Positions 42,292 to 64,000 of a DNA stretch of 64,000 nt are shown here, in pieces. Below the pieces are notes generated by a model. That model had not been told where the DNA came from and searched no databases. It was given only the letters and a program-made list of their open reading frames with translations. Position 1 is the stretch's first letter, and each line of letters begins with the position of its first letter. The DNA is from Agelas oroides (Eukaryota > Porifera > Demospongiae > Agelasida > Agelasidae), in assembly GCA_949130485.1 (NCBI GenBank), contig OX422188.1, forward strand, positions 8,726,443 through 8,790,442, in the 5' to 3' direction. Both the position numbers and the translations under genes were made by a program.

Positions 42292-42327
<36 letters not shown>

Positions 42328-42330
42328 ATA
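42225..42330 (+). mobile_element. 3' tail of a CR1/L2-type LINE fragment
   Basis: 'tgcaagtgacattaaaaatt' followed by ttgattgattgattgattgat is typical of the microsatellite tail of CR1/L2-like retroposons. The preceding 'ataagcctgtttaggctggt' may be its 3' UTR. No coding portion remains. Confidence 0.5.
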
Positions 42331-43231
42331 GTTCTCTATTTGCTATTGCTGAAGCATCTACCACTAGTACCAGCCTTGCCATTTAAGGAATGTGTTGTTC
42401 AGTTGCAAGAAGTGCATGAATACAACTTGCAGACACACTCCATTGGAAGGTATGAGTCCCTTGAGAGATGGTTATTGTATATCACTAATGGACTAGTGGA
42501 TTTGTTAATTAATGTTCACTCATTTGCAACTGGCATAGAACAAACACTATTGTTCATTGGTCAATGTCTTTACAGTGTATTACTAGTGTACCAAACTGAC
42601 CAGCAGCTGTAGTAACCACACAGGCAGCAGGCGTTCACATTTGGCACAAGATTCAAGAGTTCATTATTGTACCTAGCCTCGTACCCTGGGTACGAGGCTA
42701 TATTGTACCATGCATGGATAGAAGCTACACATTATATGCCTGGGTAATTACTTTGCATGCCCACCTGCATCACTTATGCAGAGCCAATTAAGAAGTCTTG
42801 CAGTCCATGTGTGGCTAGCTAGCTAGCTATCCTTGTACTGCATGACAGTGTTGCTGAAAAAGCCTAGCTAGCTACCAGTTTTTTCTCTAGATTGGTCGCA
42901 GGATGGTGTATACATGCATGTCTGAAAACCAGCATATTTAATGGCTAGCATGCCTGAAAATCATTTACATTATACCACTTTTCTCAAGTTGGTTTTGCTT
43001 CTTATTATTATAGCTATCTATCTTTCTATATAAACGGTGTAGCTAAGGCCAGCTTTGCTGGATATAGGATTGTTTCTGTCTGTATGAACGATGTTAGAAA
43101 CTGCTTTTGAATATCTTGTGCAGTTGGAAAATTGATGTTATGAAGTGAAAGAGGCATACACATAATGGTGAATATACTGGTGTAGAGGAAAAATATTTGC
43201 ACTACACCCTGTCTATATACAAAAATAGAAA
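42331..43231. other. Intergenic region between TRIM copies 3 and 4
   Basis: A 97-codon plus-strand frame (42319-42612) shows no recognisable domain and I do not call it. The only clear feature is the 27-bp element at 42674. Confidence 0.5.
42674..42700. mobile_element. 27-bp perfect palindrome with perfect 9-bp duplication
   Basis: The element is TAGCCTCGTACCC, a central T, then its exact mirror complement ending GGGTACGAGGCTA, so it consists only of two 13-bp terminal repeats. TATTGTACC lies immediately on both sides (42665-42673 and 42701-42709). The ends match the longer TAG...CTA elements. Confidence 0.9.
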
Positions 43232-45421
43232 CTAAAATACCTGAATGCGGTTATTAAGTAGTTCACAAACATACACCATGCCACTACTATTTGTGACAAT
43301 ACCCATTGGAAATTTAAGTTCACAGTCACCTTTTCCTATCCTTCCAAATGTCGTCACGGACTCACCAGTGGTTCTAAACACTGACACACGATGGTTTTGT
43401 GATTCTGTAACGTATATCAGGTCTTTGTCTATGTGGATGCTTTCTGGTCCTGCCAGGCAACCTTGATAACTTCCCAAATACTGCTCTTCTGTGGTGAAAT
43501 AAAGAACACAGTTGTTGGCATAATCTGTCACCAACATGTTTCCCGATGAATCAAATGCTATGTCATTTGGATGGCTGGGTTTTGCTAAATGTTGATCAAG
43601 ATCCTTGAGGTCAATGCATCGAACATGCTCCAGATTGGAGCTGAACACTTGAATGCGATGGTTGTCACGATCACAAACCAACAGCTCATTTCTGTTACTC
43701 AATGCCACTCCTCTGGGATTCTTGAATTCACCTATCCCTGCTCCCTCCTTTCCCACAGAGTATATGAGGTCACCACTGCTACTGAATGCCTTCACGCAGC
43801 TCTTTTCACCAGCTGCATCAACTACATAGATAGTCCCCTGCTTGTTTACAGCCACACTGGCTGGGTGGCTAAGCTGGCCAGAGCCAATGCTTCGAACCTG
43901 CCGGCCAAGATCATCCAGCTCGAGAACTCTTCCTCCATTCCACTCGCACACTAAAAGATTGCCGTTTTCTTTTAGCACTAGTCCTCGAGGACCAGTAACT
44001 CCATCGATCATCCCATGACACCTCCCAAGTTGAGATGGTGACTGCCATACAACAAGGCTGAAAGGACTTCTGGGGATCATTTTGTCATTAACACTGACTG
44101 CAATTTCATGGTCGCCTCGTGATTTGGGGCAGTAGGAGACTTGGTATTTTCCTTGACCCATGTCGCTAACATCTGCTTGAAGTATGTCACCATTGCTGAG
44201 ACATTTTACTTCAACAGAAACATTCTGAGTGGATGTGCATGCATTTCCACTCTTGTCAAATACCATGACTGTGAATGTAGCAAATTTCATTGTCTCTGCT
44301 GAATTCAGCCCTGGTCCCTCAGCAAAACATTTTGATGAATCAGCCAGTGCACTGTACACAACAGCATGCTTTCGGCAAGCTTCCCTGAGGTAGGGACCAC
44401 ATGATCTTTTTAGGGCAAGGTTTGGTATCTCAACTGGTTCAACATTGATTCGGGAATATCGCTGCAGTGCCTGGGTTATTTGTTTTTGCAAGAACTTATT
44501 GAGAAGCAACAGCTCTCTTTCACTACACATTGCTAGGCAATTTTCACTAAAATCCTCCAATCGCTGCATCTCAGCCGATATACCCTCAAGCTCTGATTGC
44601 TGTTTGCCAAGGCTCCCAAGCTTCTTTTTCGTCATTTGCGAGATCCTAGATTTTGTGTCTGCTTTGAGTCTTTCAAGCGTGCGATGAAACCGATCAAATA
44701 AACCGTCCACAGCATCTGCTAAAGATTTTCCTTGATCCTCTACTTTATCCTTGATAGTTGAAACTGTTGCAGCAGCACCAGCTATGCGCTTGTGCACCAC
44801 CCTGATATTAGGAATTTGATCAGTGATGTCCTTCTTGCATTCTCCAACAGCTACACTGAGGTACTTGTGCTCATGTTCACTGTGTTCTTGGATGCAAGTT
44901 TCACAAATCAGCTCACCGCAATTGCAGTAGTAACATATTCTGTGATCAGTATGTTTCCTGCACTGGAGAAATCTTTTATTTGCACACGTAGTTCGTGCTC
45001 GCGTTAACACTTGATGATATGGAGAATTGTCCGGACTGCGTGATAACTCCTCGAACTGCACGATCCGGTGGTCAGAGTGCTGAGAATTTCCAGTGCACTC
45101 CTTACAAATATACTGCCCGCAGTCGTGACAAAACGCTTCAGCTTGGGCTCTTGAGCACGAGTCGCACTGTATTCCATGGTCAATACCGTCTTGCAAGATG
45201 TCGAGACTGTGGTAGACGGGGAACGCATCCGGCAGATTTTCGGCATCTCCGTCTGGAAGAGTGGTATCGCGGTGACATTCTGGACAGTGGAAATATCTGT
45301 TCTCTACGCGAAGCAACTCGATACAGTCTCGGCAGAAACAGTGAAAACACGGAAGCACTTTTGGGTGGCGGTACCGCTGGTTGCAGATCGAACATTTAAC
45401 AGAAACACTGGGGACCTCCAT
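43232..45421 (-). CDS. TRIM-NHL protein, copy 4
   Basis: Intronless, 729 aa, starting MEVPSVSVKCSIC. It has an intact RING and a B-box 1 nearly identical to copy 1 (GIQCDSCSRAQAEAFCHDC). B-box 2 and coiled coil are clearly diverged from copies 1-3 (CETCIQEHSEHEHKYLSVAV, FDRFHRTLERLKADTKSR). The filamin domain and six NHL repeats are again highly similar. A short deletion between NHL blades replaces the SFSKKGSDQG segment with LGSYQG. Domain order suggests an E3 ubiquitin ligase with an NHL propeller; target unknown. Confidence 0.92.
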   Translation of the reverse strand: MEVPSVSVKCSICNQRYRHPKVLPCFHCFCRDCIELLRVENRYFHCPECHRDTTLPDGDAENLPDAFPVYHSLDILQDGIDHGIQCDSCSRAQAEAFCHDCGQYICKECTGNSQHSDHRIVQFEELSRSPDNSPYHQVLTRARTTCANKRFLQCRKHTDHRICYYCNCGELICETCIQEHSEHEHKYLSVAVGECKKDITDQIPNIRVVHKRIAGAAATVSTIKDKVEDQGKSLADAVDGLFDRFHRTLERLKADTKSRISQMTKKKLGSLGKQQSELEGISAEMQRLEDFSENCLAMCSERELLLLNKFLQKQITQALQRYSRINVEPVEIPNLALKRSCGPYLREACRKHAVVYSALADSSKCFAEGPGLNSAETMKFATFTVMVFDKSGNACTSTQNVSVEVKCLSNGDILQADVSDMGQGKYQVSYCPKSRGDHEIAVSVNDKMIPRSPFSLVVWQSPSQLGRCHGMIDGVTGPRGLVLKENGNLLVCEWNGGRVLELDDLGRQVRSIGSGQLSHPASVAVNKQGTIYVVDAAGEKSCVKAFSSSGDLIYSVGKEGAGIGEFKNPRGVALSNRNELLVCDRDNHRIQVFSSNLEHVRCIDLKDLDQHLAKPSHPNDIAFDSSGNMLVTDYANNCVLYFTTEEQYLGSYQGCLAGPESIHIDKDLIYVTESQNHRVSVFRTTGESVTTFGRIGKGDCELKFPMGIVTNSSGMVYVCELLNNRIQVF

Positions 45422-45450
45422 CTCTGCTGAGGGCGCAGCAGCTCCGCCCC

Positions 45451-45458
45451 TTTTTATA
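45451..45458 (-). promoter_or_regulatory. TATA box of TRIM copy 4
   Basis: On the minus strand TATAAAAA lies 30-37 bp upstream of the ATG at 45421 and is followed by GGGGCGGAGC. A TATA box this close to the start codon implies a leader of only a few nucleotides, or a downstream start. Confidence 0.5.
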
Positions 45459-45459
45459 G

Positions 45460-46559
45460 CTGTTACAAAGGCACTTGTAGGGCTTAGCCTTAGGCTAGTA
45501 TTGTATTACAAATTAATTGGACCAAGCTTTAACAACCCAGTTCTTGGATGTTGACCGCTAGCTCAGTTTACATCTGTGAGGGACTTGCCTGCCACCATAT
45601 TAAAGAACCTGAAAAGCCGAGTTCTGCTAACGATTATTGCAACTTTGAAAATTACGTAATCACTCCTTGACAGATGTAGCTACCATTGTTTCTTCACTTG
45701 TCTGTGAACAGGCGTATAGGTAACCATGCACTTTGTGGATAAAACAACAAGTCTGCTTTACGGTAAATTAGTAGCTATCTACAAACTGGGGGAATTCAAT
45801 AGCCATAGATCTCACCAGGAAAATGTCCTCGCAGTATATTATGTTTATGATATAATGAACTTCTAACTTGCAGCAGCATACTGTGGTGCATGGTCAGTGC
45901 CAAAGTTTGCAACACTCACACACATGCAACACACAATAAACTAGCAACTCATTTGAGGGTTAGGTGAATTGTCGTGAAAGTGCATGGTTAACCACTATTA
46001 CACATCGATATAATTACAACGGACTCTATATGGAGAGATCATGACCCTTTACCAGCATGCATTTTGTAATTATCAGTTAAAGCTTGGCAGTCCACTTTGC
46101 ATACTTGGACTGCTATAATGTTCCTTAAATTTTAAATGCATGGTGATGTCGTGATACCATCTTGAAAGTGCAGTGCTGCAGTTATATATAAACTGAAACT
46201 GGTAATTAATAAAACCTTGCCTGGAATGTTGCATACCTAGACCGTATTTTGTTATTGCTGTCACGGTAAAGGTAATGTTCACTATGGCCATCTTTGGGCT
46301 GTGCTGTAAGTTGAATATGAAAACTGAAACAAAGTGTCACTCACTGAAAGCTTTTCTGGAATGGTCACTCTGCATAGGTGGTGGGAGTCTAGCGTCCACA
46401 AGCAATCGTGACCAATTCCATGCGGCAGTAACAGTGAACAATTCACTGCTAACATAGGCTCAATGGCGACATACTTATTTCTATTCGACCCCGCCTCCAC
46501 ATGGCATGCATGCAGTTCGCATGCGCACTTTACACGTGTTATGACTAAGTCTACGGAGC
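45460..46559. other. Intergenic region between TRIM copy 4 and the importin homologue
   Basis: A divergent intergenic stretch without supportable exons or repeats. The importin promoter should lie near its right end; no clear motif is seen. Confidence 0.5.
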
Positions 46560-58336
<11,777 letters not shown>

Positions 58337-59262
58337 GTGAGCCTGCATCAAGTGTGAATGTGACAGTATGTACATATAACTCATCAAGAGCGCATAAGAA
58401 CGGGCGACTCGAGTAAGAGCGTGTAACTCCAATAGAAAGAAGCCCGTAGTCCGGTCAAAATTATTGAACCATACTAAAAATAGAACACCCGGTCACGTTC
58501 TTAGCAACAATGGCTTATGTCTACGCGCAGCTACGCAGTACGTGTTACTATTTTTAGTACTGGTGGTAAATTCCGACCGGTTTCAAAATTTACGGAGTTA
58601 CACGCTCTTACTCAAGCTGCCATTCTTATACGTTCTTGGCTTATGCTGCCATAATTCCTCAATCATATTCCACAGTTAATTATTTAGCTGTTCAATTGTG
58701 GGGCTACTCATTGAGAGTGGTACCTATTCAAGAAAAGCTAATGCAGTGTACGTACAAAAACATACACTAGCTACATCATCCGTGTCAAGGTGATAGAAAC
58801 AGCAATTTATACATTTACTACAGAAAGTGGGGGTCCGAGGGGGTGTCTGGTATGTGACTAGTCGTCCCCTGTATCCCCTTTACCGACTCCCCATGTATCA
58901 ACTCTCACAATACCTGGTACGCATCCTCTCTCCTCTGGTGAGAAATCAGCATCGAATTTACATGTAGCAACTCCTCTGAGTTTGCAGACTTCGTCTCGAA
59001 ACAAACTATCTCCACAAACAGATTCCTAATGTCTTTCAATGTCATGTCTATGATACTGGTTACTACAAAGTCTTACACACAAGTTCAGTAATTCAATATA
59101 CATGCAGCAAATAAAAAAAAGGTTTTAATCAACAGGACAAGGGATTATCTTTATTTACATGTACCAAAACCATTGTTTTTCTACCACAAAGCTGTACTTA
59201 TCCACAAAGTTTGGTATTGCTATACAGATGCCCATTGTTTATCACACTGTTCAGCGGTGAGT
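58337..59262. other. Region after the last recognisable importin exon
   Basis: No exon matching the second half of importin-7/8 is visible. It contains the inverted-repeat element at 58384-58629 and then unremarkable sequence up to the collagen stop codon at 59263. Confidence 0.6.
58384..58629. mobile_element. 246-bp CAAGAGC...GTTCTTG inverted-repeat element, copy 2
   Basis: The ends 'CAAGAGCGCATAAGAACGGG' and 'CATTCTTATACGTTCTTG' are near reverse complements and match the element at 7930-8090. Inner arms also pair (GAGTAAGAGCGTGTAACTCC with GGAGTTACACGCTCTTACTC). It begins about 50 bp after importin exon 14. No certain target duplication. Confidence 0.75.
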
Positions 59263-60856
59263 TTACTTGGTACACACTGCACAAGCCAGTTCTCTCCCAG
59301 CTGTGTATGGAGGGCATGCAATACCATGGCAGGTTACTTCCACGTGGTAGAACAGAGCTCCACTCTGATCTGCAGCACTTCCAGGTACAGACTCCGGGTT
59401 TTGATCAACACATTCATACATCCTGCGATAGTGTCCACTTTCATCACTCATCAGGTAGCCGTTATACTCTTGTGTCCAGGAGGAGGGGCAGGTGGTCTTT
59501 CCAGGTATCATCAGCACTGTTCCCCTGGTGGAAACATAGCACACTGCACACGGCGCATCGTGGTTGTTAACTGCTGAGAGTGGTCCATTATGGGTATCAT
59601 ACTCAGTACCAGATAGATGATCACGTGCAGTCTGTGTACCAGATCTGTACTGTAAGTAGCTTGGGTCATTTGGTAGGCAGAGGTAGTTGGCCCCCCCTCC
59701 TCTGTTGCTGTAAAAGGTTCCGGCAGCTCTTCCAGCGTACACAAGTTGTGTTCCAGTGATGTTTGGACATGTGGTCCTCCCCCACCTGGTGTACACCACA
59801 CCACCCACACTGGGACCAGGGGGACCAGTGGGACCAGGGAGACCTCTGTCTCCAGCGAAGCCTTTTTCCCCTACAAACATAATTGCAAACCATAATTGAA
59901 GTATCTCCATGCAATGTACACGTGTAGGAAGTCACTTATCCCAACTTGAATTATCCGAATCTTCACTAGTCTTGTCTGAACACCCAAAATGGTAATATTT
60001 TCAATTAACCTGATTTGTATACAAATAGTATTGTTTCACTTATCAGTTATCCAAACACCCTCCGGTCCCAAGTTCTACTGTATAATTTGTCAGAGTCACA
60101 CAATACAATTTCTGTTGCTTTTGCTTTGAGGCAGGAATAGAGTACAACAGAAAGGGGTGTCATGATACGAGTCAGTTGCTGTTCTTGCTGCACTATGAGT
60201 TATTCAACTTCAATGTCCCCTATGGTACTATGGGGCAGTATGCTGTTCATTATATGTTGAACATGAACTGTATGCTGTGTCCCAGACGTTGAGCAAGAAG
60301 CTACATAGATTCGTACCTTTTGGCTCAGTAGACCAAGCCAACACAAGCCAACACAAGCTGTATCTCTCTCAAGTTAGTTGGGTTAAGTTACATACCTTTT
60401 GACCCGGTAGCTCCCTGTACTACTATCCCTGGGTCTCCCTTCTCCCCCTTCCTTCCAGAAGGTCCGACTGTCCCTGGGAGTCCGTCACGACCGTCTCTTC
60501 CATCCCTTCCCTGCTGCTGCACTAGCAAGGGAACACTGCCACATTCAGGGGATGTAGTCTTCACCGTAGGTGGTGCTACTGTAGAGTCAGCACTTCTCTC
60601 TGCTCTTGGGTCAACAGTAGCTTCACAGAGAGACAACATGGAGTGGTACAGTTGCAAGTACACCTTTGTATTTCTCAATTTGAAGTTGAGGGAAAGTGCA
60701 ATATGCATAATGCCCATTGACTTGCAGTATAGTATCAAGATGCTTCAGAATGAACTTGTGTACCTGTTAGTTACATAGCAGGGGTAATTGTGTACCTGTT
60801 AGTTGCATGACAGCCAACAGCAGAGAAAATACAGTAAGCAGGATTCGTGCCGTCAT
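59263..60856 (-). CDS. Short-chain collagen C4-like (spongin-type) protein, gene A
   Basis: Three minus-strand exons in phase: 60856-60796 (signal peptide MTARILLTVFSLLLAVM), 60620-60396 and 59870-59263 (TAA stop), 297 aa in all. Exon 2 has a linker (VPLLVQQQ) and then Gly-X-Y triplets beginning [13 protein letters not shown]. Exon 3 opens with seven more triplets (GEKGFAGDRG...GPS), then a Cys-rich C-terminal domain: [73 protein letters not shown] and CAVCTK. I recall this as the hallmark of sponge short-chain collagen C4, a secreted spongin-related matrix protein. It lies opposite to and just beyond the importin exons; gene B is a tandem paralogue. Confidence 0.9.
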
Positions 60857-62033
60857 TATTGCTATAGTTGACATTGAGATTATATATAAGTATATATACA
60901 TGTATGTACGTATTTATGCTGTGTACATGTACTCAAGTACTAGTAACTCACTCGAGGAGCTGTAAATAGCACACATTTCAACTCAGCTAGTATCTGTCTG
61001 CTTGTGATCAAGAACGTCTGCAGCAAGAAATTTGTCCTTATGACTGCATATGTATGTTATTGTGTGTAGGGAATTGTGACACCTTGATGAACGTTCCAGG
61101 TCATCCTACATAAACTATGTCATGCAGTTATTGTGTATGGTATGGTACAGTTTATGTAGGCAATGTTTTCCAAAGTCTTAACTCCCACCTACTCAAACAT
61201 TCTTCAAATTTAGTAATCACTGAATCAATGCTTCTTCTTGTAGTGCAGGGCTCCATCTTCTAGCCTCAACCCCCAGATTTTGTCCCACAGCTTTGGAGAA
61301 AATGTTTTCATTTGTCCGTAGTTGTGAGACATAAGTCGGAACGGAAAGCCTGGGTTCGAGGATGTCCATTTTTATATGTTCTCACAACTCCTTGTCTCAT
61401 TCCATTATTTGAGGCAAGCCTTACCCCCACACTAGTGGGACTGCATTGCACACGTGTGTGTATGCTTGCTTGAACCTTACCCCCACACTAGTGGGACTGC
61501 ATTGCACCGTGTGTGTATGCTTGTTTGCTTGCTTGAACCTTACCCCCACACTAGTGGGACTGCATTGCACACGTGTGTGTATGCTTGTTTGCTTGCTCGA
61601 ACCTTACCCCCACACTAGTGGGACTGCATTGCACACGTGTGTGTATGCTTGTTTGCTTGCTCGAACCGACCACTTATTGTAGATTTCGGATTTAAACATT
61701 TGCGTAATACAAGTCTAAACTCCACCCCAAGATGCTTATAGAACACAGATTTTAGCACTGCACGCTTTAGCTAAAGTGCTTCGGCTTTATTCATCATAAC
61801 ACTGCTTCATCCTCAGAGGAGGAACTGTGTTTATCTATCACCTAATCTTGTATGTACATATATGTACATTGGTAGGATGATTCATCAATACATAAACTGA
61901 AGTCGTTACTCCAAAAGACCAACAAAAGAATTATCATTATTTTTTGACTAAGTTGTACTTGTCTACAAAATTCATTGGTGTTAGAATGTTAACTAAAGAT
62001 GTCCATTGTTTATCACATTGCTCAGCAGTGAGT
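60857..62033. other. Intergenic region between the collagen genes, with a 60-bp repeat
   Basis: No supportable gene. At about 61418-61680 a 60-bp unit ('cccccacactagtgggactg' ... 'cacgtgtgtgtatgcttg') is repeated four times. It is a diverged, locally amplified left part of the 'GAGCCTGAGCGAGCCCC' element family, ending in 'gaccacttattgtagattt'. Confidence 0.6.
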
Positions 62034-63875
62034 TCACTTGGTACACACAGCACAAGCCAGTTCTCTCCCAGCTGTGTATGGAGGGCATGCAATCCCATGG
62101 CAGGTTGCTTCGACGTGGTGGAATAGAGCTCCATCTTGACTTCCGCTACCTCCGGAAACAGACTCAGGGTTTCGATCAACACATTCGTACATACTGCGAT
62201 GGTAATTATAGTGTTCACTCATCAGGTAGCCATTGTACTCCTGTGTCCAGGAGGAGGAGCAGGTGGTCTTTCCTGGTATCATCAGCACTGTTCCCCTGGT
62301 GGAAACATAGCACACTGCACACGGCACATTGTGGTCATGAAATGCTGAGAGTGGTCCATCTCTTGTCTCATACTCAGCGCCATACAGATAATTACGCAGT
62401 GTTTGTGAACCAGATGTGTACTGTAAGTAGCTTGGGTCATTAGGTAGGCAAAGGTAGTTAGCTGCCCCTCCCTTGTGATTCCACCAACTTCCAGCAGCTC
62501 TTCCAGCGTACACGAGTTGTGTTCCAGTGATGTTTGGACATGTGGTCCTCCCCCACCTGGTGTACACCACACCACCCACACTGGGACCAGGGGGACCAGT
62601 GGGACCAGGAAGACCAGAGGGACCAGGGATACCAGTGGGACCAGGGGGACCCAGGGGACCAGTGGGACCAGGGGGACCAGGGAGACCAGTGGGACCAGGG
62701 AGACCAGGGGGACCATAGTCTCCTGTAAAGCCTTTTTCCCCTACAAAAATGATTGCAATATACAGTGGCACATTTTTTTCTATGTCAAAATTTACATGTG
62801 TACAGGTATGTTTTCTTTAGCTTCGTTCCCAGGCCTCCCCTGTTTTTGTTCTTCGGTTTGCGTTTAGTATAATACATGGAAGCGGAAGAGCAGCAAAAAA
62901 AACGGGGAAGGCCAGGGAACACTTATCAAGTAACGTGGACGCAAGGTGGACGTAAGGGGGCGGTGCCAGACTACAAATACATGTGCAATAAACTTGAGAA
63001 CGAGTTTCTTACCGGTCAAGTATGTGGAGTACTTGCAATCTTGTGAACGTCGGGGGTCTTGCCTAGCGACGGAGCACTCGATGATGAAGTCTAGTACATT
63101 ATTTGAATGTGGACCCCTCCACCTGTGTCCACCTGATGTCATTCACGTGATAAGTGTTCCCAGGCCTTCCCCTTTTTTCGCTGCTCCATGTATTATACTG
63201 AACACAAACTGAAGAACAAAAACGGGAGAGGCCTGGGAACGAGCCTATGCTTTCTTGTTGGGTCATAATTTTGCACATTTCTGTTGCCTTCGCTACTCAT
63301 GCATTAAAGAAGAATAGAGGACAACACAAACAGTAGTTTGCACAAGAGCATTTTGAGGCATCACCAGAACAGAGAAGGATGAAAGACTTCACCAATCAAA
63401 TGTAGCTCTCTATTACTGGACACTCGTACTACATACATTTAATGTGGCTCTCAAGTAGGTTGTAAGCTGATCATCACAAAATAGAGATCAAGGTGAGTAC
63501 ATGCACCGTTAGTTGCTGCACTATGAAAATCTGGGCCCGTCTTCCAACTTGAATGCCCCCTACTGTGCTAGCATTCTCCCAATTTATACATTGTGCTAGA
63601 CTGTTCCTTGAGTAAGGAGCTACGGACATACATGTATGTACCTTTTCGCCCGGTAGCTCCCTGTACTACTATCCCTGGGTCTCCCTTCTCCCCCTTTGTT
63701 CCGGAAGGTCCAACTAGCCCTGGGAGTCCATCACGACCGTCTCTTCCATCCCTCCCTTGCTGCTGCACTAGTAAGGGAACACTGCTGCATTCAGGGGAGG
63801 TAGTCTTCTTTGTGGATGGTGCTAATGTAGGTGGTGCTACTGCAGCACTCGCTTTTGTTTTGGGATCAACAGTAG
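62034..63875 (-). CDS. Short-chain collagen C4-like protein, gene B (5' end outside or not seen)
   Basis: Two minus-strand exons correspond to exons 2 and 3 of gene A: 63875-63642 (linker, VPLLVQQQ and [13 protein letters not shown] triplets) and 62740-62034 (TGA stop). The signal-peptide exon is not found before the window edge and probably lies beyond it. Exon 3 carries 18 Gly-X-Y triplets against 7 in gene A, then the same Cys-rich domain ([55 protein letters not shown]). The intron holds the transposon at 62818-63247. It is a recent tandem paralogue whose triple helix differs in length. Confidence 0.88.
62818..63247. mobile_element. 430-bp TAG...CTA inverted-repeat transposon, copy 2
   Basis: The ends 'TAGCTTCGTTCCCAGGCCTC' and (reverse complement) 'TAGGCTCGTTCCCAGGCCTC' head long inverted repeats. 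Flanks TGTTTTCTT (62809-62817) and TGCTTTCTT (63248-63256) match 8 of 9. The interior matches 48598-49049. It lies in the intron of collagen gene B and has no coding capacity. Confidence 0.87.
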
Positions 63876-64000
63876 CTACACAAGGAGATAGCACTTGTCA
63901 GAGCATTAACTCAAACTCCTCAAGCTGAAGTAATGATGAATTTTGCAGTTACTATTTTTGTGCAAATAAATTGTGGTGTAAAATTTTCATTCTACCATCA

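Noticed and set aside
42319..42612. 97-aa plus-strand frame
   Set aside because: It begins in the LINE-type (GATT)n tail and shows no recognisable domain or splice context.
61937..62218. 93-aa minus-strand frame overlapping the collagen B C-terminus
   Set aside because: It is out of frame with the conserved CAVCTK-stop sequence; similarity of the two genes beyond the stop is shared 3' UTR.

Overview
The window looks like a demosponge nuclear genome. Two minus-strand genes encode short-chain collagen C4-type (spongin-type) proteins, a family I know from sponges. The other genes are typical metazoan ones: an importin-7/8 homologue, a GATD1 homologue, an L27/PDZ scaffold gene and RING/B-box/filamin/NHL (TRIM2/3/71-like) genes. 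Introns have GT-AG ends. The intergenic and intronic DNA is full of microsatellites, minisatellites and short inverted-repeat transposons. I saw no operons, CRISPR arrays, rRNA or tRNA genes.

Layout. 1-6.6 kb: no convincing gene; short palindromic elements, a 58-bp array, a 42-copy decamer array and an 88-bp array. 6.6-13.6 kb (-): exons of an L27 plus PDZ scaffold gene, with an amplified repeat built partly from one splice-acceptor region. 15.4-19.1 kb (+): an intronless secreted beta-helix plus multi-pass membrane protein gene broken by several frameshifts. 19.8-22.1, 34.0-36.2, 40.0-42.1 and 43.2-45.4 kb (-): four intronless TRIM-NHL paralogues with mosaic similarity. 23.95-33.09 kb (+): a complete 8-exon GATD1 homologue (223 aa) lying between TRIM copies 1 and 2. 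46.56-58.34 kb (+): the first 14 exons (557 aa) of an importin-7/8 homologue. 59.26-64 kb (-): two tandem short-chain collagen genes, lying where the second half of the importin would be expected.

The most unusual observation is a series of palindromic insertions that begin TAG and end CTA and carry 9-bp flanking direct repeats. They range from about 430 bp down to 25-27 bp. Elements of 27, 38, 53, 388 and 402 bp have perfect 9-bp duplications; others (25, 52, 253, 430 bp) have 7-8 of 9 matches. The smallest consist of nothing but the two terminal repeats. A second standout is a perfect 129-bp inverted repeat around a 420-bp, nearly C-free spacer (37164-37841).

Exon boundaries were assigned by hand from splice signals, phase continuity and remembered family similarity. 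Phases close exactly across all exons of the GATD1, importin and first collagen genes. No alignment or database search was run.
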